Source of the DNA: Burkholderia sp. HI2500 | GTDB taxonomy: Bacteria; Pseudomonadota; Gammaproteobacteria; Burkholderiales; Burkholderiaceae | Assembly: GCF_002223055.1 (NCBI RefSeq) | Contig: NZ_NKFL01000005.1 | Span: 744,001-808,000 of the forward strand | Direction: 5' to 3' | Length of the DNA stretch: 64,000 nt | Shown here: piece after piece, positions 1 to 11,390 of the stretch | Layout of the letters: each line of letters opens with the position of its first letter | How positions within the stretch are numbered: the stretch's first letter is position 1 | Program-made: the position numbers and the translations under genes | Notes under the pieces: model-generated | What the model was told of the DNA's origin: nothing | Database searches by the model: none | What the model saw: only the letters and a program-made list of their open reading frames with translations

Positions 1-904
1 CGCTGTCCATCTCGACCTGGTGCGGCAGGTGCTCGATCATCCGGTTGATGTGCTCGATACGCTCGATGTCCGAGCCGATCGAGTCGAGGAACACGCTCGC
101 GAGCACCTGCTGGCCGATCTGCGCGGGCGTCGGGTAGCCGCGTACCAGCCCTGCGCCGTTCGCGGCCGGAATCTCGGGCCGCGGGTCGGCCGCGCCGATC
201 ACGACGATCCGGTCCGCGCCGAAGTGGATCGCCGGCGACAGCGGCGCGATCTGCCGGATCGAGCCGTCGCCGAAGTATTCGATCTGCCCGTCGAGCACGA
301 GCGGCACGGCCGGGAACACGAACGGAATCGCCGACGACGCGAGCAGGTGCGACGCCGACAGGTCGACCAGCCGCGCGGTGCGCTGCGCGCGCCGCCACGC
401 CTGGATCGGCTGGGCGGCCTGGTAGAACGTGAGGTGCCGCCCGCTCGAATAGCTGAGCGCCGTCACCGCGAGCGCATGCAGCAGGCGCGCCTCGAGCATC
501 TGCTCGATCCGGTGGAAACTCAGCTCGCGCTGCAGCAGGTGCGCGAGCGGCGCGTTGTCGAGCAACCCGCGCGGCGAACGGCGGGCCGCCCAGCCGAAGG
601 TCATCGTCGCCAGCCAGCGTGCGCCGGCGCCCGCGATGCCGAGCCAGTCGGTGCGATACACGTAGTCGGCGCGCAGCGGCTCCCAGAATTCGAGCAGGCG
701 CCGCACGCCGTGGGAAAAATCGTCCGCGTGGCTCGCGATCGACGTCGCGTTGATCGCGCCGGCCGACGAGCCGCACACGACCGCGAACGGCAGCGTGTGC
801 CGCAGCGGATCGGCCTCGCGCGCGATCTCGGCCAGCGCTTTCAGCACGCCGACCTGATAGGCGGCACGTGCGCCGCCTCCCATCAGAACGAGCGCGAGCC
901 GCAT
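1..904 (-). CDS. Patatin-like phospholipase (C-terminus beyond the window)
   Basis: Predicted serine lipid acyl hydrolase of the patatin family. About 301 residues are visible and the frame runs off the left edge. The oxyanion-hole motif GGGARAAY lies at residues 9-16, the nucleophile elbow GSSAG at 45-49 (Ser47), and the catalytic-dyad aspartate in DGS at 213-215 (usually DGG or DGA). There is no signal peptide, so it is probably cytoplasmic or membrane-peripheral. The start at 904 puts the glycine loop at the expected distance from the N-terminus. It is read in the same direction as the PhaM-like gene just upstream. The substrate cannot be told from sequence. Confidence 0.85.
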   Translation of the reverse strand, partial: MRLALVLMGGGARAAYQVGVLKALAEIAREADPLRHTLPFAVVCGSSAGAINATSIASHADDFSHGVRRLLEFWEPLRADYVYRTDWLGIAGAGARWLATMTFGWAARRSPRGLLDNAPLAHLLQRELSFHRIEQMLEARLLHALAVTALSYSSGRHLTFYQAAQPIQAWRRAQRTARLVDLSASHLLASSAIPFVFPAVPLVLDGQIEYFGDGSIRQIAPLSPAIHFGADRIVVIGAADPRPEIPAANGAGLVRGYPTPAQIGQQVLASVFLDSIGSDIERIEHINRMIEHLPHQVEMDS

Positions 905-928
905 GATCGACCTGCTACCTGCGCCGCG

Positions 929-1690
929 TCACGTCGAGCGCTTCGGCGGACGGGTTTCGGGCGACGATGCGGCGGCCGCGCGCGCCGCGGCCGAACCGGC
1001 CGCACCGGCTGATTTCGCGCGCTTCGCGGCAGGCTTGCGCGGCGCGGCGGCGGCCGGTGCCGGCTTCGCGGCCGGCTCCGGCGCAGCGGCCGCGTCCGGC
1101 GGCGCATCGCCCGGCGCGGCGGGCTGCATGCCCGGCTGCGCCATCGCAAGGCTCGCGAGCTGGTTGAACTGCGACTGCAGCAGGCTCCACCAGCCCGACG
1201 GGTCGAAGGCTTGCTGCGCGGCGTCGCCCGACGCTGCCGCCGACGCGTCGGCATCCGGTGCCGGCGGTGTATCGCTCGACGCCCCCGACGCGTGTTTCGC
1301 CGCATGCGCGGCTGCGACGGCCGCTTCCTCGGCCGCCGACATCGAGCTCTGCGCGAACGCGCCGAATGCACGCAGCGTCGCGAGCGTCGCGCGCTGCACC
1401 TCGAGCGCCTGGATCGCGGACTGCAGCATCCCGAGATTGAGCTTCAGCCACTGCTCGACCGCGCGCAGATCGGTGATCCGCTTGTCGAGCTCCTCGACGC
1501 TCGTGAGCGGCGCCATCATGTCGGACATGCTCGACAGCGACGGCGGCAGTCCTTGCGTGGCGCCCGGGAACGACGTCATCCCGCCGAACGGCGACATCCG
1601 CATCATGTCCCACATCCGGTCCATCATGTCGGCGGGCTTGAAGCCGGCAAAGCCGGCGAAAGGGTTGGAGCCGGAGGCATCGGTCGTCAT
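929..1690 (-). CDS. phaM: PhaM-like polyhydroxyalkanoate granule protein
   Basis: A 253-residue protein resembling PhaM, which in Cupriavidus binds polyhydroxybutyrate synthase and DNA and links storage granules to the nucleoid. The N-terminal part (about 1-120) is methionine- and phenylalanine-rich followed by helical heptad-like sequence (ELDKRITDLRAVEQWLKLNL). The C-terminal part is low-complexity Ala/Pro ending in a basic AAKRAKSAGAAG-type tail, the histone-like region thought to bind DNA. Length fits the family. It lies 24 bp upstream of the patatin-like gene and may be co-transcribed with it. The assignment rests on overall layout, so a general phasin-like protein is the alternative. 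Confidence 0.75.
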   Translation of the reverse strand: MTTDASGSNPFAGFAGFKPADMMDRMWDMMRMSPFGGMTSFPGATQGLPPSLSSMSDMMAPLTSVEELDKRITDLRAVEQWLKLNLGMLQSAIQALEVQRATLATLRAFGAFAQSSMSAAEEAAVAAAHAAKHASGASSDTPPAPDADASAAASGDAAQQAFDPSGWWSLLQSQFNQLASLAMAQPGMQPAAPGDAPPDAAAAPEPAAKPAPAAAAPRKPAAKRAKSAGAAGSAAARAAAASSPETRPPKRST

Positions 1691-1778
1691 ACGGGCATCC
1701 TGGTTGACTGGGTGAGAGCGAGGCGGCCGCCATGCGTCGCGCGTGCCGCGCCTGGATCGATCATAGCGCCAGCGCGTG

Positions 1779-2606
1779 TCAGAACGGCGCGTCGCCGGGA
1801 AACTCGGGCGGGCGCCGCTCGCGCAGCGAGCGAATGCCTTCCTGCACGTCGGGCCCCGAAAAACCCATGAATTCGAGCGCCAGCGACGTGTCGAAGGTCG
1901 GCCCGGCCGTGCGCAGCCAGTTGTTCAATGCGTACTTGGTCCAGCGGATCGCCGACTGCGAACCGTGCGCGAGCCGCTCGGCCGCTTCGTAGGCCTTCGG
2001 CAGCAGGTCGGCCGGCTCGACCGCGAGCGAGACCAGCCCGATCCGCTCGGCCTCCTCGCCGCTCACCGGCTCGCACAGCATCAGGTAGTACTTCGCCTTC
2101 GCCATCCCGCACAGCAGCGGCCACACGATCGCCGCATGGTCGCCGGCCGCGACGCCGAGCCGCGTGTGGCCGTCGATGATGCGCGCATCCTTCGCGGCGA
2201 TCGAGATGTCGGCGAGCAGCCCGGCGACGAGCCCCGCGCCGACGGCCGGGCCATGCATCGCCGACACGATCGGCTTGCTGCAGTTGATCACGTTATAGAC
2301 GAGGTCGCGCGCCTCGCGCCACACGCGGGCGCGCACGTCGAAGTCGTTCGCCATGTCCTCGACGAGCGCGAGGTCGCCGCCCGCCGAGAAGCCCTTGCCT
2401 TCGCCGCGGATCACCGCGACGCGCGTGTCGGGATCGCGGTCGACGTCGCGCCAGATGTCGGCGAGCTCGCGATGCATGCGTGCGTTCGCGGTCGCGAGGC
2501 CGCTGCGGTTCGCGCCCTCGCCGCTCATCACGATGTCGAGCACGCCATGGTCGCGGCGCGTCACCTTCAGTGCTTCGTAACCGCCGTACGCGGCGAGATC
2601 GGCCAT
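1779..2606 (-). CDS. Enoyl-CoA hydratase/isomerase family protein
   Basis: Crotonase-fold protein of 275 residues acting on acyl-CoA thioesters. The oxyanion-hole segments are clear: FSAGGDLAL near residues 73-81 and MHGPAVGAG near 118-125. The two glutamates used by true hydratases are not visible at the usual places (after the GAG segment, and in the [10 protein letters not shown] segment), so it may be an isomerase, hydrolase or another crotonase. The start at 2606 has an AAGGAG-type ribosome binding site; the frame is open much further upstream but that overlaps the FAH gene antisense to nothing and lacks a site. It sits downstream of the FAH-family gene with an IclR regulator divergent, a typical aromatic or amino-acid catabolic arrangement. 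Confidence 0.88.
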   Translation of the reverse strand: MADLAAYGGYEALKVTRRDHGVLDIVMSGEGANRSGLATANARMHRELADIWRDVDRDPDTRVAVIRGEGKGFSAGGDLALVEDMANDFDVRARVWREARDLVYNVINCSKPIVSAMHGPAVGAGLVAGLLADISIAAKDARIIDGHTRLGVAAGDHAAIVWPLLCGMAKAKYYLMLCEPVSGEEAERIGLVSLAVEPADLLPKAYEAAERLAHGSQSAIRWTKYALNNWLRTAGPTFDTSLALEFMGFSGPDVQEGIRSLRERRPPEFPGDAPF

Positions 2607-2743
2607 GCGCTGCTCCTTGCTCGAGGCTCTCGCGCCCCTGAATCGAGTGTAGCCAAGCCCGCGCGGGCAAACATCAGGCGAAACCCGGCGCGCGGGCCGG
2701 GCCCGGGTTTCGCGAAAGCGGAACGCTGCGTGCGCCGCGTGAC

Positions 2744-3736
2744 TTACGCCGCGCCGTCGGGCGGCGCAACCGACTGCTCGATCGCGCCGAAGATCGACTT
2801 GCCGGCCGTGTCGAACATCTCGATGCGCACGGTGTCGCCGTAGCGCATGAATTCCGTCTGCGGCGCGCCGTGCTCGATCGTCTCGAGACAGCGCTTCTCG
2901 GCGATGCAGCAGTAGCCGCGCTTCGCGTCCTTGTTCGACACCGTGCCCGAGCCGACGATCGAGCCGGCGCGCAGGTTGCGCGTCTTCGCCGCGTGCGCAA
3001 TCAGCTGGCCGAAGTGGAACACCATGTCGGTGCCGGCATCGGGCTGGCCGACCTTCTTGCCGTTCCAGTGGACGATCATCGGCCGGTGCACGCGGCCTTC
3101 GCGCCATTCGTCGCCGAGCTCGTCGGGCGTCACGGCGACCGGCGCGAACGCGGTGGCCGGCTTGCTCTGGAAGAAGCCGAAGCCCTTCGCGAGCTCGGCC
3201 GGAATCAGGTTGCGCAGCGACACGTCGTTCACCAGCGTGACGAGCCGCACGGCCTTCAGCGCTTCGTCGGGCGTCGCGCTCATCCGCACGTCGCCGGTGA
3301 TCACCGCGACTTCCGCCTCGAAATCGATGCCCCATTCCTCGGACGGGCACACGACGTCGTCGCGGGCCCCGAGAAAATCGTCGCTGCCGCCCTGGTACAT
3401 CAGCGGGTCGGTCCAGAATTCAGGCGGCATCTCCGCGCCGCGCGCGCGGCGCACGAGCTCGACGTGGTTCACGTACGCGGAGCCGTCGGCCCACTGGAAC
3501 GCGCGCGGCAGCGGCGCCATGCAGTTGGCCGGATCGAACGCGAACGCATTGCGCGCGCGGCCGTGGTTCAGTGCGTCGTACAGGTCGCGCAGCTGCGGCG
3601 CGTAGAACGCCCAGTCGTCGAGGACGCGCTGCAGCGTTGGCGCGATCGCGTCGGCGATCGCCGCGGTGTGCAGGTCGCGCGACACGACGATCAGCTGGCC
3701 GTCGCGCGTGCCGTCCTTCAGCGAAGCAAGTTTCAT
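2744..3736 (-). CDS. Fumarylacetoacetate hydrolase (FAH) family protein
   Basis: A 330-residue protein of the FAH superfamily, which cleaves C-C bonds in beta-diketo acids or acts as oxaloacetate decarboxylase or hydratase. The metal-binding acidic motif DFEAEV is at residues 138-143 (E140, E142) and the third ligand is probably D171 in VNDVSLR. The motif [20 protein letters not shown] lies in the C-terminal half. Length matches the subgroup of about 330 residues found next to IclR regulators and hydratases in Burkholderia. Substrate is unknown; a role in tyrosine- or homogentisate-like ring-cleavage breakdown is a guess from family and neighbours. Confidence 0.88.
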   Translation of the reverse strand: MKLASLKDGTRDGQLIVVSRDLHTAAIADAIAPTLQRVLDDWAFYAPQLRDLYDALNHGRARNAFAFDPANCMAPLPRAFQWADGSAYVNHVELVRRARGAEMPPEFWTDPLMYQGGSDDFLGARDDVVCPSEEWGIDFEAEVAVITGDVRMSATPDEALKAVRLVTLVNDVSLRNLIPAELAKGFGFFQSKPATAFAPVAVTPDELGDEWREGRVHRPMIVHWNGKKVGQPDAGTDMVFHFGQLIAHAAKTRNLRAGSIVGSGTVSNKDAKRGYCCIAEKRCLETIEHGAPQTEFMRYGDTVRIEMFDTAGKSIFGAIEQSVAPPDGAA

Positions 3737-3891
3737 AAGGGGACTCTGGCGTTGTAGTGACGATGGAGGGAGTCTATTTTACGATGGTGAATCCCTGCGG
3801 CGCGCTGCGATCGTGCGTGCCGTTTTCGCCCCGATTTTTCGGCCCGGTTTTTCAGCCCGCTTCCTGCCGCCTTTTCGCGCCCCTGCCGCCC

Positions 3892-4758
3892 ATGCCCGCC
3901 AGCCCGCTTCCCGACGACGATCTCGCCGACTCCGACACCGACGACGCCGCTTCCGGCGAACACGGCGAGAAGGTCCGTTCCGGCATCCAGTCGATCGAGG
4001 TCGGCTTCCGCCTGCTCGACGTGCTGACGAGCGAGCCGCGCGCGATGATGCTGCGCGACCTCGCGCAGCGCGCGGGCATGAGTCCTGCGAAGGCGCACCG
4101 CTACCTGGTCAGCTTCTCGCGGCTCGGCGTGGTGTCGCAGGATCCCGTCTCCGGCCGCTACGAGCTCGGCGGCTTCGCGCTGCAGATGGGGCTCGCGCGG
4201 CTCGCACGCGTCGACGGCGTGAAGCTCGCACGGATCGCGCTGACCGAATTCCGCGACCGGCTCGACCAGACGGTCGGCATCGCCGTGTGGGGCAACCAGG
4301 GGCCGACGATCGTGCACTGGATGGAATCGAGCCACCCGGCGAAGGCGTCGCTGAAGCTCGGCGACGTGATGCCGCTGCTCGGCTCCGCGACGGGGCTGCT
4401 GTTCGCCGCGTACCTGCCGCGCAGCAAGACCGCCGCGATGCTCGAGCGCGAACTCGCCGATACGCGCCGCTCGCCGCACCACGGCGGCCCGCGCACGCTC
4501 GACGAGGTCGACGCGGTGCTCGCCGACGTGCGCCGGCACGAGGCCGCGCGCGTCGAGGGGATGCTGCTGCCGACGATCCATGCGTTCTGCATGCCCGTGT
4601 TCGATGCGGTCGGCGAACTCGCGCTCGCGATCGTCGCGCTCGGCCAGGAAGGCTCGTTCGACATTGCATGGGGCGGCGAGATCGACACCGCGCTGCGCAC
4701 CTGCGCGCAGAAACTGTCTTACGAACTCGGCTATAGTCCCGACGCGCGCGACGCCTGA
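3892..4758 (+). CDS. IclR-family transcriptional regulator
   Basis: A 288-residue regulator. The N-terminal winged helix-turn-helix is seen in the segment SIEVGFRLLDVLTSEP...LRDLAQRAGMSPAKAHRYLVSFSRLGVV, followed by an IclR effector domain (ELGGFALQMG, GNQGPTIVHW, HAFCMPVFDAVGELALAI). An upstream in-frame ATG at 3757 would add 45 residues with no regulator-like sequence, so the ATG at 3892 is preferred; neither start has a strong ribosome binding site. It is divergent from the FAH/hydratase pair and very likely controls it from the 155-bp gap between them. The effector is unknown. Confidence 0.88.
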   Translation: MPASPLPDDDLADSDTDDAASGEHGEKVRSGIQSIEVGFRLLDVLTSEPRAMMLRDLAQRAGMSPAKAHRYLVSFSRLGVVSQDPVSGRYELGGFALQMGLARLARVDGVKLARIALTEFRDRLDQTVGIAVWGNQGPTIVHWMESSHPAKASLKLGDVMPLLGSATGLLFAAYLPRSKTAAMLERELADTRRSPHHGGPRTLDEVDAVLADVRRHEAARVEGMLLPTIHAFCMPVFDAVGELALAIVALGQEGSFDIAWGGEIDTALRTCAQKLSYELGYSPDARDA

Positions 4759-4884
4759 CGCATCCGGTAACCGCCCCCGGCACCTGCCCGTCAAGCAGCG
4801 CGAACGTGCGGCGCATTCGACAGTCCGATTCCTGTGGCGCGCGCTGCGCGCCCGAGCTCACGCGAACGCCCCGATCCTGTCCCG

Positions 4885-6210
4885 ATGCCCATGCAGCCTG
4901 CCGACACCCGCCCGAGTCACGCGTTGCCCCGCCACTGGCTGCGCGTGGGCATTGCGCTCGTCATCGTGCTGGTGCTGCACGCGCTCGCCGCGTTCTGGCT
5001 GATGCGCAACCGCGACGCGTTCACGCCGCCCGCGCCCGCCGAAGTCCCCATTCAGATCGAGCTGCTGAAACCGCAACCGATCGAGCGCCAACCCGCGCCG
5101 CCTGCGCCGAAGCCGGTCGAGCAGCCGGCCGCACCTGCGCCGGCGCCCCCGAAGGCCGCCGCACCGAAACCCGCGCCTGAGCCGGTCCTCACGTCGACGC
5201 AAACGGCCGAGCACGGCGAGCCGCCGGCCGCCGCGTCCGCCGCGAGTGGTGCGCCTGCCGCATCGGGCGCGCATGCTGCGTCGGCTGCCAGCGCCGCCAG
5301 CGCCGCCAGCACCGCGACTCCGGGCCCCGCGACGAACGGCGTGAAGTTCAACGCGCCGCCGTCCGGCGACCTGCAGTACGACACGTTCTACAACGGCATG
5401 CAGAACATGATCGGCACGATCCACTGGCGCACCGACGGGCACACCTACGACCTGTCCGTGTCGATGCCCGTGCCGTTCGTCGGCCCGTTCACCTATCGCA
5501 GCGAAGGCCGCATCGACGCGTTCGGCGTCGCGCCCGAGCGCTACGTCGAGAAGCGCGGCAAGCGGCCGGAGGACATCGCGATCTTCAACCGCGAGATCCG
5601 GCAGGTCGTGTTCACGCGCACGCCGAACAACGCGCCGCTGCCCGACGGCGTGCAGGACCGCTTCAGCATGCTGATGCAGCTGTCTGGGCTCGTGCGCGGC
5701 AATCCGTCCGCGTACAAGCCGGGCGTCACGCAGCAGTTCTTCGTGATCGACAACAACAGCGGCGAAACCTGGCCGATCGCCGTGATCGGCGACGAGCAGG
5801 TGCAGACGCAGGCCGGCATCATCGGCGCGCGGCACTTCATGCGCCTGCCGCGGCGCGACGGCGACACGCGCCGCATCGACATGTGGCTCGCACCGTCGCT
5901 CGGCTGGCTGCCCGCGCGGCTCGTGCAGACCGAACCGAACGGCGCGCAGATCGAGCTGTTGTGGCATGGCCGGCTCGCGGCGCCGGGCGTACCGTCCGAC
6001 GAAGCACCCGCAGGCGGCGCAACGCATGCGCCCGCCGGTGCGCCGACGCCCGACGCATCAACCGCTCCCGCCGCGGAACCGGCACAACCCGCGCCGCCGG
6101 CCACCGTGCAACCGCCGGCACAACCGGCTGCGCCGCCCGCGCCCTCGCCTGTCACATCGCCTGTCACATCGCCTGTCACATCGCCTGTCACATCGCCTGT
6201 CAGACAGTGA
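4885..6210 (+). CDS. DUF3108-domain envelope protein with Pro/Ala-rich linkers
   Basis: A 441-residue protein with one predicted membrane segment near residues 16-36 (VGIALVIVLVLHALAAFWL), a proline/alanine-rich linker to about residue 150 carrying an AASAASAASAAS run, then a DUF3108 domain (about 165-370; LQYDTFYNGMQNMIGTIHWR, ERYVEKRGKRPEDIAIFNR, LPRRDGDTRRIDMWLAP). The layout is TonB-like: inner-membrane anchor plus periplasmic spacer, with the domain reaching the periplasm. The tail is a second proline-rich stretch ending in in-frame SPVT repeats. The start is ATG 4885 or 4891; upstream codons give arginine-rich non-conserved sequence. Function is unknown. Confidence 0.85.
   Translation: MPMQPADTRPSHALPRHWLRVGIALVIVLVLHALAAFWLMRNRDAFTPPAPAEVPIQIELLKPQPIERQPAPPAPKPVEQPAAPAPAPPKAAAPKPAPEPVLTSTQTAEHGEPPAAASAASGAPAASGAHAASAASAASAASTATPGPATNGVKFNAPPSGDLQYDTFYNGMQNMIGTIHWRTDGHTYDLSVSMPVPFVGPFTYRSEGRIDAFGVAPERYVEKRGKRPEDIAIFNREIRQVVFTRTPNNAPLPDGVQDRFSMLMQLSGLVRGNPSAYKPGVTQQFFVIDNNSGETWPIAVIGDEQVQTQAGIIGARHFMRLPRRDGDTRRIDMWLAPSLGWLPARLVQTEPNGAQIELLWHGRLAAPGVPSDEAPAGGATHAPAGAPTPDASTAPAAEPAQPAPPATVQPPAQPAAPPAPSPVTSPVTSPVTSPVTSPVRQ
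6145..6204 (+). repeat. In-frame 12-bp tandem repeat (SPVT) in the DUF3108 gene
   Basis: Four identical copies of the 12-mer TCGCCTGTCACA run from 6145 to 6192, followed by a partial fifth copy just before the stop codon. Each copy encodes Ser-Pro-Val-Thr, so copy-number change would lengthen or shorten the C-terminal tail without shifting frame. Confidence 0.95.
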
Positions 6211-6464
6211 ACTCGCGCGCACATGCACGCGATTCGGCAATTTCGACCGATTACAGATTTCCGTGAAATGGCCGATGACACTCTTTAACAACTATTTCAG
6301 TCCACCGGCAGACAATGGGAAACGTTTCATAGACATCGGCTTCTAACCGATACACCCCATGCAGACGGGAACGGGGTGTGCAGCGCAAGCCCCTTGAAAC
6401 CGGCAAGGCTCGCCCCACCTAGGGGACAACAAGGCCAGATGCCACTGCGAAGAGGAGTGCCGCC

Positions 6465-6722
6465 ATGCAAATGATCTACAACAGCCCCAACTACTGCGTC
6501 GTCGAATTCGCGCCGCAGGCCGGTCACCACCTGATGAATGCCGGCGGATATGAAATCGTCGACAAGAACGCGCAGCGCGAAATCTTCATCGACGGCGAAC
6601 TTGCCGAACGATTCCGCGCGCACGTGAAGCAGTTGATCGAGGATGAGCCGTCGCTCGATGAAGTCGACGAATTCCTCGGACAATTCGACAGCCTGATGAT
6701 GATGCCCGTCGTGCTGCACTGA
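6465..6722 (+). CDS. DUF3567 family small protein
   Basis: An 85-residue acidic cytoplasmic protein (begins MQMIYNSPNYCVVEF, ends FDSLMMMPVVLH) matching the DUF3567 family, which is restricted to Burkholderiales and related groups and has no known function. The start has a good site (AAGAGGAG about 8 nt before the ATG). It stands alone: 254 bp of gene-free DNA precede it and the two-gene methionine synthase follows. It probably has its own promoter in the upstream AT-richer stretch, but I see no clear motif. Confidence 0.88.
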   Translation: MQMIYNSPNYCVVEFAPQAGHHLMNAGGYEIVDKNAQREIFIDGELAERFRAHVKQLIEDEPSLDEVDEFLGQFDSLMMMPVVLH

Positions 6723-6884
6723 CGACCCGCGGCCCGGCGCCTCGTGCGGCCGGGCCATTCGCCGCGCATCGACGCGGCGCCGCGAGCACTCCGATCCTGC
6801 CCCCGCCCGGTTCGCCGGCGGGGGTTTTCATTTGGCGGCCCGGCCGGCGCGGCGCAAGGCCGGGCGGCGCCCATGCGCACCGGC

Positions 6885-6890
6885 TACAAT
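6885..6890 (+). promoter_or_regulatory. Possible -10 box upstream of the methionine synthase genes
   Basis: TACAAT lies 33 bp before the chosen start codon at 6924, in the context GGCTACAATGAC often seen at Burkholderia promoters. No convincing -35 hexamer sits 16-18 bp upstream, so this is a weak call. No riboswitch-like structure (SAM or cobalamin) was evident in the short leader. Confidence 0.35.
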
Positions 6891-6923
6891 GACGGTTTTC
6901 CCGTCTTCGCCGGTCTTTCGCCC

Positions 6924-7991
6924 ATGTCTGCGACTCCTCTCGCCGCTTCCGTCCCGCTCGACGCGTCCTATACGCGCGGCGCCGCTCTGCCTGCGCTGCT
7001 CAAATCGCGCATCCTGATCCTCGACGGCGCGATGGGCACGATGATCCAGCGCTACAAGCTCGACGAAGCCGCGTATCGCGGCGAGCGCTTCAAGGATTTC
7101 CCGCGCGACATCAAGGGCAACAACGAGCTGCTGTCGATCACGCAGCCGCAGATCATCCGCGAGATCCACGACCAGTACTTCGCGGCCGGCGCCGACATCG
7201 TCGAGACCAACACGTTCGGCGCGACGACCGTCGCGCAGTCCGACTACGAGATGGAAGATCTCGTCGTCGAGATGAACATCGAATCGGCGAAGCTCGCGCG
7301 CGAAGCGGCCGAGAAATACGCGACGCCGGACAAGCCGCGCTTCGTCGCGGGCGCGATCGGGCCGACGCCGAAGACGGCCAGCATCTCGCCGGACGTCAAC
7401 GACCCGGGCGCACGCAACGTCACGTTCGACGAGCTGCGCGCATCGTACTACCAGCAGGCGAAGGCGCTGCTCGACGGCGGCGTCGACCTGTTCCTCGTCG
7501 AGACGATCTTCGACACGCTGAACGCGAAGGCCGCGCTGTTCGCGCTCGACGAGCTGTTCGAGGACACCGGCGAGCGCCTGCCGATCATGATCTCGGGCAC
7601 CGTCACCGATGCGTCGGGCCGGATCCTGTCGGGCCAGACGGTCGAGGCATTCTGGAATTCGCTGCGCCATGCGAAGCCGCTCACGTTCGGCCTGAACTGC
7701 GCGCTCGGCGCGGCGCTGATGCGCCCGTACATCGCCGAGCTCGCGAAGCTGTGCGACACGTACGTGTCGTGCTATCCGAACGCGGGCCTGCCGAACCCGA
7801 TGGCCGAGACGGGCTTCGACGAGACGCCGGACGTCACGTCGGGCCTCCTGAAGGAATTCGCGCAAGCCGGGCTCGTGAACCTCGCGGGCGGCTGCTGCGG
7901 CACGACGCCCGAACACATCGCCGAGATCGCGAAGGCGCTCGCCGACGTGAAGCCGCGCCGCTGGCCGAACCAGTACAGCGACAACGCCTGA
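6924..7991 (+). CDS. metH: Methionine synthase, homocysteine-binding module (split MetH part 1)
   Basis: This 355-residue protein is the homocysteine S-methyltransferase barrel of cobalamin-dependent methionine synthase, encoded as a separate gene. It has DGAMGTM near the N-terminus, ETNTFGATT, and the zinc-binding cysteines in GLNCALGA and [10 protein letters not shown]. It activates homocysteine for methylation from methylcobalamin held by the partner protein encoded 42 bp downstream. Start at 6924 is chosen because the upstream in-frame extension (to 6744) is arginine/proline-rich and spans the likely promoter. Confidence 0.93.
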   Translation: MSATPLAASVPLDASYTRGAALPALLKSRILILDGAMGTMIQRYKLDEAAYRGERFKDFPRDIKGNNELLSITQPQIIREIHDQYFAAGADIVETNTFGATTVAQSDYEMEDLVVEMNIESAKLAREAAEKYATPDKPRFVAGAIGPTPKTASISPDVNDPGARNVTFDELRASYYQQAKALLDGGVDLFLVETIFDTLNAKAALFALDELFEDTGERLPIMISGTVTDASGRILSGQTVEAFWNSLRHAKPLTFGLNCALGAALMRPYIAELAKLCDTYVSCYPNAGLPNPMAETGFDETPDVTSGLLKEFAQAGLVNLAGGCCGTTPEHIAEIAKALADVKPRRWPNQYSDNA

Positions 7992-8033
7992 CCCGACCGC
8001 CCCCCGTCCTTCATCACCAGAATTCGCACCGCC

Positions 8034-10751
<2,718 letters not shown>

Positions 10752-10797
10752 TCGGCCCTTCGACGGGCGCGCCGCTGCCCGCTATCATCAGACAAAA

Positions 10798-10829
10798 GAA
10801 AAAGCCCGCTCGGACGCGGGCTTTTTTCT
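10798..10829. terminator. Bidirectional rho-independent terminator
   Basis: A GC stem of AAAGCCCGC and GCGGGCTTT around a short loop, with an A-run on the left and a T-run on the right, lies between the converging methionine synthase and DUF1840 genes. It can stop transcription from both sides. Confidence 0.88.
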
Positions 10830-10866
10830 GCCTTTCGATCCTTTCAGACCGGCCGGGCAAGCAGGC

Positions 10867-11190
10867 TCAGAAGCCCCAGTGCACGTCGGCTTCGCCGGCT
10901 TTCGCTTCGCGCAGCATCGTGAGGAAGGGCGCAACGCGCTGGGCCAGGCTCGCCGGCACTTCGTGGTGCGCGTGATCGGCTTCGTCCTCATGGAAATGGC
11001 CGGCGTGCTCGGCGCGTTCCTGCTTCGCCTGCGCTACCGCCCCTTCCAGCTTGGCGATCGCGTGGTCCAGCTCGTCGTGCGTAATCACACCGCGCTCGCC
11101 CAGCTGCTTGCCGACGAGACCCAGCACATACACGGCGAAATCCTTCAGCACGTCGAGATCCTGTGCCGCCTTGCTCTTGAACGTAATCAT
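10867..11190 (-). CDS. DUF1840 family protein
   Basis: A 107-residue protein beginning MITFKSKAAQDLDVLKDFA, typical of DUF1840, a small betaproteobacterial family of unknown function. It has a central histidine/acidic stretch (AEHAGHFHEDEADHAHHE) that could bind metal. The ATG at 11190 follows an AAAGGGAA site; the frame stays open upstream to 11373 but that sequence is not conserved-looking and covers the argS promoter region. It is divergent from argS and converges on the methionine synthase genes. Confidence 0.85.
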   Translation of the reverse strand: MITFKSKAAQDLDVLKDFAVYVLGLVGKQLGERGVITHDELDHAIAKLEGAVAQAKQERAEHAGHFHEDEADHAHHEVPASLAQRVAPFLTMLREAKAGEADVHWGF

Positions 11191-11390
11191 GACAATTCCC
11201 TTTTCATCTTGTTGTGCCTGCGCGGCGCGGTTGGGGAACGCCGGCAGACCGGCGTCCGGCCTCGCGGACGCGGGCCGCCTGAGCGGCATATTAGCACCTG
11301 TTAAAATTCTGCGATCCCTGAAACGCGCGCTTAAAAAGCGCGCCGGCGGGCCGGCGTTTCCGGCCGCCACCAACGAAGCCTTCTACCAGC

